DNA of 64,000 nt from Ruminococcus sp. (lineage in GTDB: Bacteria; Bacillota; Clostridia; Oscillospirales; Ruminococcaceae). The position numbers and the translations under genes were made by a program. Below, one piece after another: positions 8,739-16,311 of this stretch; within the stretch, counting starts at the first letter, position 1; each line of letters begins with the position of its first letter. The notes under the pieces are model-generated. The model was not told the DNA's origin and did not search any database. It saw only the letters and a list, made by a program, of their open reading frames with translations. The DNA lies in contig JAFVFL010000011.1 of NCBI GenBank assembly GCA_017475555.1, forward strand, positions 62,001 through 126,000, written 5' to 3'.

Positions 8739-8952
8739 TTGAATATATTGCCCGGAATTAGCACTATATTGCTCTAATTTGGTGAATAATTTCTGTTAAA
8801 GAAATATTAATATATTATAAGAAATATATAATAAATATTTCGTTCACTTCATAAAATAGCGGAATATTATGTATAAGTTGGTTCTGGAAACAAATTATAA
8901 AACTCCCGAAAAACAGGCAAAATCAAAGCTGCGAGTGCTTTGCGTTCATTAA

Positions 8953-8970
8953 TGATAGACAGTCTATTCA
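8953..8970. promoter_or_regulatory. dyad TGATAG-N5-CTAT, copy C
   Basis: TGATAGACAGTCTATTCA resembles two dyads upstream of the pectate lyase genes (56768-56784 and 60515-60533), including the asymmetric spacer AYAG. Here it lies in an AT-rich gene-free stretch, about 215 bp upstream of the candidate RNA promoter. Confidence 0.35.
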
Positions 8971-9090
8971 AAATTTCGCAAAAATTGAAATGGCTTCTCA
9001 GATTTAAAAATCAAATATATTAATAATTGAAATATTCTGCCATTTCCAAAATCTCTGAAAAGTCAGCACAATAATGCAAATTCACGGAGA

Positions 9091-9124
9091 AATAAAAACG
9101 CAGGAGATAAAGACCTCCTGCGTT
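9091..9124 (-). terminator. terminator of the 9138-9848 gene
   Basis: 10-bp stem AACGCAGGAG/CTCCTGCGTT with an eight-base loop and a minus-strand TTTTTATTT tract. Confidence 0.85.
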
Positions 9125-9137
9125 AAAGCCTGTTTCA

Positions 9138-9848
9138 TCATAGCAAGCCGTTTGCTGCGTCCTCGATACGGTCAACAAGATAATCCTTGCTCCACGGATG
9201 CTCAAAGCTCGTGAAAAGATTCAGACAAGCCTGTGCATTGCCGATAGCCGCCCTGAGACTTTCCACGTCGCCGGACTTAGCCGAAATGTAAACAGCCGTT
9301 ATCATCATCTCAAGCAGCGTTGCATCATTGCTGCCCTGCGGCTTGTACCCGAATGCAGTCAGCAGGCGTCCTGCCTTGCTGTAATTTTTTGCAGCACAGT
9401 CGGCAAGTGCGAGCGATATGTACATCTCCGCAAGCTGCGTCATATCCACCTTTTCTGAGTATTTCTGCATAAAGCTGATGTTCTCCGTCCGGAAATCCTC
9501 AGCATCACGCCAGTGACCGAGCTTGCTCTTGTTCTTGATACACTCGATACAGTACCTCAGCCTCTCGTCTCCGGTCAGCTTCTTATCACTGAGCATATCA
9601 AGATAAAACTGTGCATTTTTCAGCTCATGTATCCTGTCATAAAGTCTTGCTATCTGGACAATATCCTCGACAGCCGGCTTCTTCTGAGCATCAATGAACG
9701 CATCAGCATACGCCTCGCAAAGCTCCTTAGTATAGCCCTCTCTGTTGAATTGCAGGTACAGCTCCTCGTACTTCTTCATTTCTGCGGTGTACATCGGAAG
9801 CAGTGCCTTTGCACCGATATGCTTTTTATGCTCCTGTGGCGTAAGCAT
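9138..9848 (-). CDS. helical-repeat (TPR-like) protein of unknown function
   Basis: 236 residues, almost entirely alpha-helical by composition, with alternating helices typical of TPR-like solenoids (for example AEMYISLALADCAAKNYSKA). No signal peptide, membrane segment or catalytic motif. ATG 9848 is preferred over the in-frame GTG at 9857 because AAGGGGGA is 9 bases from the ATG but touches the GTG. It has its own promoter and terminator and stands divergent from the two-component system. The function is not recognisable; a scaffolding or partner-binding role is only suggested by fold. Confidence 0.7.
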   Translation of the reverse strand: MLTPQEHKKHIGAKALLPMYTAEMKKYEELYLQFNREGYTKELCEAYADAFIDAQKKPAVEDIVQIARLYDRIHELKNAQFYLDMLSDKKLTGDERLRYCIECIKNKSKLGHWRDAEDFRTENISFMQKYSEKVDMTQLAEMYISLALADCAAKNYSKAGRLLTAFGYKPQGSNDATLLEMMITAVYISAKSGDVESLRAAIGNAQACLNLFTSFEHPWSKDYLVDRIEDAANGLL

Positions 9849-9890
9849 TATCCGCACTCCCCCTTGTTCTGCTATTCTATTACTAATGGT

Positions 9891-9919
9891 ATTTTATCAC
9901 ATATCTTATACTAAGTCAA
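9891..9919 (-). promoter_or_regulatory. promoter for the helical-repeat gene
   Basis: Minus-strand TTGACT (9914-9919), 17 bp, TAAAAT (9891-9896). Confidence 0.65.
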
Positions 9920-9992
9920 CAGGTTCTTAACGATTTGCTGCAAAACTGTTGAAATGCACAAAAAACTGATGCTTTTTTCTCCTAATCAATAT

Positions 9993-10042
9993 TTTAAACT
10001 TATCAGAATATTTAAGACTATTTAAAGCTTATGTGCTATAAT
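9993..10042 (+). promoter_or_regulatory. extended -10 promoter with TTTAA direct repeats
   Basis: TGCTATAAT (-10 at 10037-10042) with a poor -35. Upstream are TTTAAACTTA (9993), TTTAAGACTA (10011) and TTTAAAGCTT (10021); the last two are tandem with a 10-bp step, the usual layout of OmpR/PhoB-type sites. Autoregulation by the response regulator is inference. Confidence 0.45.
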
Positions 10043-10117
10043 AGTATCAAGGGATAGTGCGTCAGTGTCATGTTTTTGACGCTGCTATAGAACGCCTGTC
10101 CGGAAAGGGGAATAATT

Positions 10118-10786
10118 ATGAAACTGCTTGTGGTTGAAGACGAAATGCAGCTTGCGGATGCACTTACAGAGATATTAAAGCGCAATATGTACTCCGTCGA
10201 TACTGTGTACGACGGCATCGAGGGGCTTGACAACGCTCTGACCGGAGTTTACGACGGCATAATCCTTGACATAAACCTGCCGGGAATGAACGGCATAGAT
10301 ATCCTTAAAAACCTCCGCAGGGAGAAGATAAACACACCTGTGCTCCTCCTGACAGCCCGGAGCGAGATAGAGGACAAGATAAACGGGCTCGACTGCGGTG
10401 CGGACGACTACCTGACAAAGCCGTTCGTTACCGGTGAGCTGCTTGCAAGAGTACGTGCTCTGACCCGGAGAAAGGGCGAGCTTGTAGACGATAATAAGCT
10501 TGATTTCAATGGTCTGGAGCTGAAAAAGAATACCTGCTCGCTGTGCTGGCAGGGAAATGATGTTAAGCTCAGCCTGAAGGAGTATCAGATAATGGAGCTT
10601 CTTATCAGCAATCCGAAGCAGATAATGCCGAAGGAGCGTATAATCGAGAAGATATGGGGATACGAGAGCGACGTTGAGTACAATAATATTGAGGTCTATA
10701 TCTCCTTCCTGCGGAAAAAGCTGCTGGTCATTTCAGCTCCGGTGCAGATAAAGACTGTAAGAGGCATTGGATATTCACTTGTCTGA
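10118..10786 (+). CDS. OmpR/PhoB-family response regulator
   Basis: 222 residues. Receiver domain (1-115) with the acidic pair EDE (7-9), the phospho-acceptor Asp in ILDINLPGMNG (about residue 51), Thr in LLLTARS and Lys in LTKPF; winged-helix DNA-binding domain (about 128-222) ending in the typical IEVYISFLRKKL...IKTVRGIGYSL. GGAAAGGGG precedes the ATG. The kinase gene starts 13 bases downstream, so the pair is one operon. Targets are unknown; the next gene downstream is a dockerin xyloglucanase with its own promoter. Confidence 0.95.
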   Translation: MKLLVVEDEMQLADALTEILKRNMYSVDTVYDGIEGLDNALTGVYDGIILDINLPGMNGIDILKNLRREKINTPVLLLTARSEIEDKINGLDCGADDYLTKPFVTGELLARVRALTRRKGELVDDNKLDFNGLELKKNTCSLCWQGNDVKLSLKEYQIMELLISNPKQIMPKERIIEKIWGYESDVEYNNIEVYISFLRKKLLVISAPVQIKTVRGIGYSLV

Positions 10787-10799
10787 GGGGTGACAGATA

Positions 10800-12761
10800 T
10801 TGTTCAGAAAGGTACAGCTTAAATTTTTTGGCATGATAACCGGCATACTTGTCGCTATTTTTGCGGCAGTCCTCATTTCTATCAATCTCATCATGAACAC
10901 TGTCATGGAGCGGCAGTCTAAGGTCGTGCTGAAGGAGATAGCAGAGGGCGTTGAGTATGACAGCGATACCGGGTCATTTATCTACTTCCGTGGCGGCGAC
11001 AGACCGAGAGAGGAAAACGACCAGGCACCAAGGGTCGAGCGTGACGATCAGGCTCCGATATCCACCGGAACAAAAACCACGGCTTCTACGACCTCTGCTT
11101 CCACTGTGACCACGACGACTGTGGTAACTACAGAGGCTGAAACAGAACCGGAGGATATCACCGAGGAGCAGGTCGAGCAGCCGGAGGATACCGAGGTATT
11201 TGTCGAGGACGAGCCTGAGGCGGAGCAGCCTGCCGAGAATACCGGGCAGGAGCCGCAGCAGCCGCAGGAGAATACAGCTGCAACGCAGAAGCCGGACAAT
11301 GACGACGACGACGATGAGCCGGACGATGACGACGAGCCGGACGATGATGATGATGACCCTGAGCCGACTGAGCCGTGGTGGCAGCCTCCGCAGGAGGGCC
11401 CTGGTGAGGGCGGTGAAAGACCTGACCCGGACAATGGCGGAAGAGGTCAGGGCAGAGGCAATGGCGGCTGGGGCGGCTGGAACGATCCGGGCGGCTGGGG
11501 CGGCTTTATGCAGACCTATGCGGCAGAGAACGAATACGGCGGTATCGTTCAGCTTTCGGAAACTGCACTTGTCCAGACTACAGCAGGTACGACAGCTTCA
11601 GCAGCTGAAACGAAAACAGAGCCTGTTCCGCCTGACGGCGGGCAGAATCCCCCAGATGGGCAGAATCCCCCTGACGGGCAGAATCCTCCTGACGGGCAGG
11701 AGCCGCCGGACGGCAGGGATTTCCGGCGTGACGATACAAGAGGCAGCGAGCCTGTACCAAGATCGCTCGGCACGATAGATTTCTTCATTCTCATGGCTGA
11801 CACGGACGGTACGTACCTTGCAACGCTCAACAATGATGAATTTGACGAGGAGACGGGTCAGAAGTACATAACGGCTATACTGAGCGAAAATGCGGTAAGC
11901 GGTATGGCGGATTCCTATCAGTTCTGTGCGGAGCAGAAGTCCAACGGAACACTGATAGCCCTGACTGATAAAAAATCCGAGATAGATATGCTCGGAAAGC
12001 TCACAAGGACGACTATACTGATAGGTGCGATAAGTGTCGTGCTGCTGTCTGTTCTTGCGTTTTTCCTCAGCGGACTGATAGTTAAGCCTATCAAGGAAGC
12101 CTTCGACAAGCAGAAGCAGTTCATTTCCGATGCGAGCCATGAGCTGAAAACTCCGCTTACTGTCATATCCACTAATGCTGATGTGCTTGAGGGTGAGATC
12201 GGCGAGAATAAGTGGCTGAAATATATCCAGTCGCAGGCGGAGAGAATGAATGTCCTCGTCAACGACCTGCTGAGCCTTACAAGGCTTGAAAACAAGAATA
12301 ATCAGTTCGTCCTGACGGAATTTGACCTGAGCAATGCGATAGCAAATACCGCACTTCCGTTTGAGTGCAGGGCGTTTGAAAGCAACAAGAATTTTGCCCT
12401 GAATATCGAGGAGGGAATAAGGATAACCGGCAGCGAGCAGCATATCAAGCAAATGGCTGCGATATTCATTGACAATGCACTGAAATACTCCAAGGACGGC
12501 GGTACTGTGCGTGTTTCGCTGACTATGGACGACGGAAAGCCGGTATTTTCGGTATACAACACCGGCACTGGCGTCAAGGAGGAGGAAAAGGACAAGATAT
12601 TCGAGAGGTTTTACCGAAGCGACAGCTCACGCTCACGTGCCACGGGCGGCTACGGTCTCGGACTTGCGATAGCTAAATCTATCATCGACAAGCACAAGTT
12701 CAAGATATATGTTGACAACGCTGAGGGCAAGAGTATCTGCTTCATCGTTACAATGCAGTAG
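10800..12761 (+). CDS. sensor histidine kinase with long disordered extracytoplasmic region
   Basis: 653 residues starting at TTG 10800, chosen because AGGGGTG lies 8 bases upstream and the first membrane helix (about 10-33) needs the preceding basic residues. Between the two membrane segments (second at about 405-427) lies about 370 residues of low-complexity sequence: Thr-rich, then Glu-rich, an Asp run (DDDDDEPDDDDEPDDDDDD region), Gly/Trp-rich, and PPDGQN repeats. Cytoplasmic part: phospho-acceptor His447 in SHELKTP, N box IDNALKYSKDGG, G boxes and GYGLGLAIAKS. No folded sensor domain is apparent; the acidic stretch may bind divalent cations or cationic peptides (inference). Confidence 0.92.
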   Translation: MFRKVQLKFFGMITGILVAIFAAVLISINLIMNTVMERQSKVVLKEIAEGVEYDSDTGSFIYFRGGDRPREENDQAPRVERDDQAPISTGTKTTASTTSASTVTTTTVVTTEAETEPEDITEEQVEQPEDTEVFVEDEPEAEQPAENTGQEPQQPQENTAATQKPDNDDDDDEPDDDDEPDDDDDDPEPTEPWWQPPQEGPGEGGERPDPDNGGRGQGRGNGGWGGWNDPGGWGGFMQTYAAENEYGGIVQLSETALVQTTAGTTASAAETKTEPVPPDGGQNPPDGQNPPDGQNPPDGQEPPDGRDFRRDDTRGSEPVPRSLGTIDFFILMADTDGTYLATLNNDEFDEETGQKYITAILSENAVSGMADSYQFCAEQKSNGTLIALTDKKSEIDMLGKLTRTTILIGAISVVLLSVLAFFLSGLIVKPIKEAFDKQKQFISDASHELKTPLTVISTNADVLEGEIGENKWLKYIQSQAERMNVLVNDLLSLTRLENKNNQFVLTEFDLSNAIANTALPFECRAFESNKNFALNIEEGIRITGSEQHIKQMAAIFIDNALKYSKDGGTVRVSLTMDDGKPVFSVYNTGTGVKEEEKDKIFERFYRSDSSRSRATGGYGLGLAIAKSIIDKHKFKIYVDNAEGKSICFIVTMQ

Positions 12762-12783
12762 GTACGGCTGAAAAGCGGTATAT

Positions 12784-12819
12784 AAGCGGACTCCTTTTAT
12801 GAGAGGCGTCCGCTTTTTT
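12784..12819 (+). terminator. terminator of the two-component operon
   Basis: AAGCGGAC/GTCCGCTT stem followed by TTTTTT. Confidence 0.85.
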
Positions 12820-12847
12820 CTGCGGCTGCATGATATATGTAAAATAA

Positions 12848-12913
12848 TACTGCTCCGCCAATTAAGCATTGCCGGGCATTGGCTGGCAAGGTTAAGTTGG
12901 GGGGGCAATAGTA
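12848..12913. repeat. short MITE copy (66 bp) upstream of the xyloglucanase promoter
   Basis: Imperfect terminal inverted repeats of about 28 bp (consensus TANTATTGCTCC at the outer ends, TTGCC at the inner ends) with TA at both borders and only about 11 bp between them. The same repeats flank a 167-bp copy at 42729-42895. No transposase is present, so it would be a non-autonomous element; the TA border recalls IS630/mariner targets (inference). Confidence 0.65.
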
Positions 12914-12944
12914 AAAAATGGTGTAATTAAAGCACAAAAATTCA

Positions 12945-12973
12945 TTGACAAGATTAAAAAAAGATGTTAGAAT
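12945..12973 (+). promoter_or_regulatory. promoter for dockerin GH74
   Basis: TTGACA (12945-12950), 17 bp, TAGAAT (12968-12973), leader of about 65 nt, then GGGAGG before the ATG. Confidence 0.8.
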
Positions 12974-13044
12974 TAAGTTATAAGATAACTTTTAACGAAT
13001 ATAGAAATGCTGTTAATAAGTTATAAATTTTGGGAGGGAATGCA

Positions 13045-15693
13045 ATGGAGTTTATCAAAAGAACGATCTCCGGTATCTGTGCCGCTGTCTTTATCGCAGG
13101 TGCGGCTCTTAATACCGGAATGCTCAATGACAGGAAAGAGGACGCTTTTGCGGCAGCGACCTCAAGTATCGAGTCACAGATGAAATGGGGTACGCTTAAA
13201 ATAGGCGGAGGCGGCTTCGTTTCGGCAGTTGTGACCGGTCAGAGCAATATGTACGCAAGGACTGATGTCGGCGGTGCGTACAGGTACAACTATGACACGC
13301 AAAGCTGGGAGCAGCTTTTCGGATTTCTTACTGATGAGGACAGAGGACTTCTTTCAGTAAGCGGTATCGCTATCGACCCGACAGATGATGATACTGCGTA
13401 TTTCCTGTGCGGCTGTGCGTATTTCTCCGGTGCAAGGACTGAGATAATCAAGACCACTGACGGCGGAAAGACCTTCACACGCACGGACGTTACCGATATG
13501 ATACAGGTACACGGAAACGGCGACGGGAGAGAGTGCAGCGAGCCTATAGCTATCGACCCTGACGACCCGGACACTATCTATGCCGGCGGAGACGTTACAT
13601 TCGGCGATTCGTGCCTTATCAAGTCCACTGACGGCGGAAAGACATGGAACCCTGTCAAGGGCTATGACGACCTCGGACTGTATAAAAACAATATAAAATG
13701 GCCTGCATGGAACGACAGCCACATTGTAAGAGCCTGTGAGGACGGTGCTTACAACACCCAGAACGGCGTTGCGGTAATAAGGATACTCGACGGCAAGGTA
13801 TACGTCGGAACATCTATAAAGGGCAGCACGAATATCCACGTTGCAAGCGTAAAGGACGACAAGTTCACGGCTCTCTCGAAGGATCTCCCGACTGCGAATT
13901 ACCCGGTGAGCATATCCTACGACGGTGCAGGGAACCTGTTCTTCACCTATATTCAGGGTCTTGCCTTTGCAGGCGGTGCAGGCGGCATATTCAAGTACAA
14001 TATCGCTTCCGGAAAGGTAACTGATGTCTCACCCTCAGGGAATGCTTTCGGTACTGTGTCAGCTGACAAAAATGACCCGAATAAGCTCGTTACCCGTACC
14101 TGCGGCGTATGGTCGGCTCAGTGGTACTCGGAGAAGTGGACTGATGAGTCGGTCGCATGGGGCGACTGGTTCTACCGTTCGGAGGACGGCGGTGCAACAT
14201 GGGAGAATATCACTCCCGGCACTAAGGCTGGTGAGTATACAGATGATGAGCATTTTGTCTCACTGCCGATGAGTACAGGCGGATATGACTGGATCTATAA
14301 AAAGGCGTGCCACTGGGGCAGCTCGATAGTCCTCGACCCGAATGACCCGGACAAGATAATCATGACGAGCGGAAACGGTGTGTTCGCCTGTGATAACGTG
14401 TGGGACGAGAGGGGAGTGCAGTTCTACTTCCACCCGGACGGCATAGAGGAGGTCGTTGCACTTGATTTCGTCAGCACAGCCGACGGACTTGACCTTTCGG
14501 CTATCGGCGACTATGACGGCTATCAGCATCTTTCTCCGGACGAGATCGGCATACAGTACAAGCCGAATATGGGCAGCACCTCTGCAATTGCTGTATGCCC
14601 GCAGAATACTGATGTATGGGTAAGGCTTGCGGAGGGCGACAATGACGTTGCCTCAGCATTCTATACAACTGACAGAGGCAAGACCTGGAATAAGATGGAC
14701 GCCGCTGTAAAGGGCGGAAAGCTCGCTGTCTCAGAGACAGGCAGCGGAAAGTACCGTATATTCAATACCGGCAACAATGACGGAAACGTATCGTACAGCG
14801 ACGACTGGGGCAAGACATGGAGCAAGTGTGAGGGAATACCCTCACAGTACGGCTCAAAGCCCACAATGCTCCTCGTTGAGCCTGATGACCCGGATACAGT
14901 ATATGCCTATGCAACGTACTACAACTCCTCGTGGGGCTACTCAAAGCCTGCACCGACTGCTGATGATGCACAGTATAAATTCTGTGTCAGCACTGACGGC
15001 GGTAAGACATTTACCTCGACAGATATCTGTATGTACGACCAGTGCGACAGTGCCGGACGTATCGGCTATCTCGGCAAGGGAGAGCTTATGCTCGGCGGCG
15101 GCTGGTATGGTATGTACCATGTGACCGTGAGCGGCGGCAAGCCTGCTGTTGAGAAGCTCGACAATGTTTACTACTGCAAGACCTTAGGCTACGGAGCACC
15201 TGAAAAGGAAGGCGGAGTGAATACCATTTACTTCTACGGCAAGCCTGATGAGAGTGACCCGGAGGGTATCTACCGCTCGACAGATGCCGGAAAGACATGG
15301 GTATGTATAAACACAGAGCATATCTACGGCGGTACGGGCAACGGTAACTTCCTTGTGGGAGACATGAACGAGTTCGGAAAGGTTTATATGTCAACTGTCG
15401 GCTGCGGTATCGTTTATGGTATGCTTTCTGATTCAACAGAGCCGCCGGTAACGACAACAGGGGCGTCCGGAAAAACCATGTACGGCGATGCGAATGAGGA
15501 TACGAAGGTCAATATGGCTGACGCAGTAGCTGTGCTTCAGAGTCTTGCCAACAGCACGAAGTATCCGCTCACCGCACAGGGTGCGATAAACGCTGACTGT
15601 GACGGAAGTGTGGGACTTACAGGTACAGATGCAATAACGATACTGCGTGTGGAGTCCGGTGAGATAAAGCAGACGGAGCTTCCTTTAAAGTGA
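13045..15693 (+). CDS. GH74 endo-xyloglucanase with C-terminal dockerin
   Basis: 882 residues. Signal peptide (1 to about 37, ending in AFAA), a double seven-bladed GH74 propeller with repeated TDGGKTW-type turns, a short Thr-rich linker and a type-I dockerin (about 808-878: GDANEDTKVNMADAVAVLQ and NADCDGSVGLTGTDAITIL, both Ca-binding loops intact). The two GH74 catalytic Asp are visible: D74 in RTDVGGAYR and D489 in GDYDGYQH. The enzyme cleaves xyloglucan backbones outside the cell and should dock onto a scaffoldin. ATG 13045 is used, not the in-frame TTG at 13030, since GGGAGG is 7 bases upstream. Confidence 0.95.
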   Translation: MEFIKRTISGICAAVFIAGAALNTGMLNDRKEDAFAAATSSIESQMKWGTLKIGGGGFVSAVVTGQSNMYARTDVGGAYRYNYDTQSWEQLFGFLTDEDRGLLSVSGIAIDPTDDDTAYFLCGCAYFSGARTEIIKTTDGGKTFTRTDVTDMIQVHGNGDGRECSEPIAIDPDDPDTIYAGGDVTFGDSCLIKSTDGGKTWNPVKGYDDLGLYKNNIKWPAWNDSHIVRACEDGAYNTQNGVAVIRILDGKVYVGTSIKGSTNIHVASVKDDKFTALSKDLPTANYPVSISYDGAGNLFFTYIQGLAFAGGAGGIFKYNIASGKVTDVSPSGNAFGTVSADKNDPNKLVTRTCGVWSAQWYSEKWTDESVAWGDWFYRSEDGGATWENITPGTKAGEYTDDEHFVSLPMSTGGYDWIYKKACHWGSSIVLDPNDPDKIIMTSGNGVFACDNVWDERGVQFYFHPDGIEEVVALDFVSTADGLDLSAIGDYDGYQHLSPDEIGIQYKPNMGSTSAIAVCPQNTDVWVRLAEGDNDVASAFYTTDRGKTWNKMDAAVKGGKLAVSETGSGKYRIFNTGNNDGNVSYSDDWGKTWSKCEGIPSQYGSKPTMLLVEPDDPDTVYAYATYYNSSWGYSKPAPTADDAQYKFCVSTDGGKTFTSTDICMYDQCDSAGRIGYLGKGELMLGGGWYGMYHVTVSGGKPAVEKLDNVYYCKTLGYGAPEKEGGVNTIYFYGKPDESDPEGIYRSTDAGKTWVCINTEHIYGGTGNGNFLVGDMNEFGKVYMSTVGCGIVYGMLSDSTEPPVTTTGASGKTMYGDANEDTKVNMADAVAVLQSLANSTKYPLTAQGAINADCDGSVGLTGTDAITILRVESGEIKQTELPLK

Positions 15694-15699
15694 TAATGA

Positions 15700-15725
15700 A
15701 AAGGGCTGACGATAAGTCAGCCCTT
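15700..15725. terminator. bidirectional terminator between xyloglucanase and PFL operon
   Basis: Perfect 11-bp stem AAAGGGCTGAC/GTCAGCCCTTT with a four-base loop; short T tracts on both sides. Confidence 0.7.
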
Positions 15726-15803
15726 TAAATTATTCAAAATAATTGTACGTGACAACGGTAATGCCCGTTATCCTCAGAAATCCTTATCCGCCTTGAAAGG
15801 TCA

Positions 15804-16043
15804 TCAGAGGGAGCTGTGGAAGGTACGTGAGATAACGTCGTCCTGCTGCTCCTTTGTGAGCTTGACGAAGTTTACCGCATAGCCGGAAACCCTTACAGTG
15901 AGCTGCGGATACTTCTCAGGGTGTGCCTGAGCGTCAAGAAGTGTCTCACGGGTGAATACGTTTACGTTGAGGTGATGACCGCCCTTCTCGGTGTAGCCGT
16001 CGATCAGCTCAATAAGATTGTCGATCTGCTTGTCGCTTGCCAT
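15804..16043 (-). CDS. stand-alone glycyl-radical domain of pyruvate formate-lyase (GrcA/YfiD-like)
   Basis: 79 residues that match only the C-terminal part of ordinary [29 protein letters not shown] and [14 protein letters not shown]. The radical-bearing glycine is G54 in RVSGYA. It has its own strong AAGGAGG and ATG, so it is an independent gene. In E. coli a similar separate protein (GrcA/YfiD) replaces an oxygen-damaged domain, but there PFL itself also carries the domain. Here the main PFL gene (16312-18441) lacks it, so this small protein should be required for activity (inference). It is the last gene of a three-gene operon. Confidence 0.9.
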   Translation of the reverse strand: MASDKQIDNLIELIDGYTEKGGHHLNVNVFTRETLLDAQAHPEKYPQLTVRVSGYAVNFVKLTKEQQDDVISRTFHSSL

Positions 16044-16066
16044 AAATAATTCCTCCTTGGTATATT

Positions 16067-16297
16067 TTAATCCTCGTCCGGATCTATTTCGTCCTCAGTC
16101 GGCTGACAGCACGCCCCCTGCTTACCGGTGCAGTCGGTGCTTTTCACTGTCTCAACCCTGAGTGCATCTGACTCATCGGTGCTGCTGTCAATATTCACAT
16201 GACCGCTGCCCTCCGCCATGAGCCTGTCTATCAGCTCTGCCAGCTCGTCCGGCGAAACGCTGCCGGGATTCTTTATCGTGTCAGTCCTGTCATTCAT
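16067..16297 (-). CDS. small acidic ORF resembling a glycyl-radical domain without its glycine loop
   Basis: 76 residues between the PFL core and the glycyl-radical protein, 14 bases after the core stop codon and 23 before the next start. The segment [22 protein letters not shown] (about 15-36) aligns with the start of the neighbouring domain ([22 protein letters not shown]), but the RVSGYA loop is missing and replaced by a tail with three Cys ([10 protein letters not shown]) and an acidic end (EDEIDPDED). The ribosome site is modest (GAGGTAA). It may be a decayed domain copy, a docking or protective partner, or a spurious frame; spacing and similarity support a real gene. Confidence 0.6.
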   Translation of the reverse strand: MNDRTDTIKNPGSVSPDELAELIDRLMAEGSGHVNIDSSTDESDALRVETVKSTDCTGKQGACCQPTEDEIDPDED

Positions 16298-16311
16298 TGT
16301 TCCGTATTACC

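Noticed and set aside
11598..12452. 284-codon minus-strand frame opposite the histidine kinase
   Set aside because: Shadow of the kinase gene; no ribosome site, no family pattern.
13030..13044. Upstream TTG start for the dockerin GH74
   Set aside because: It overlaps the ribosome site itself; ATG 13045 has correct spacing.
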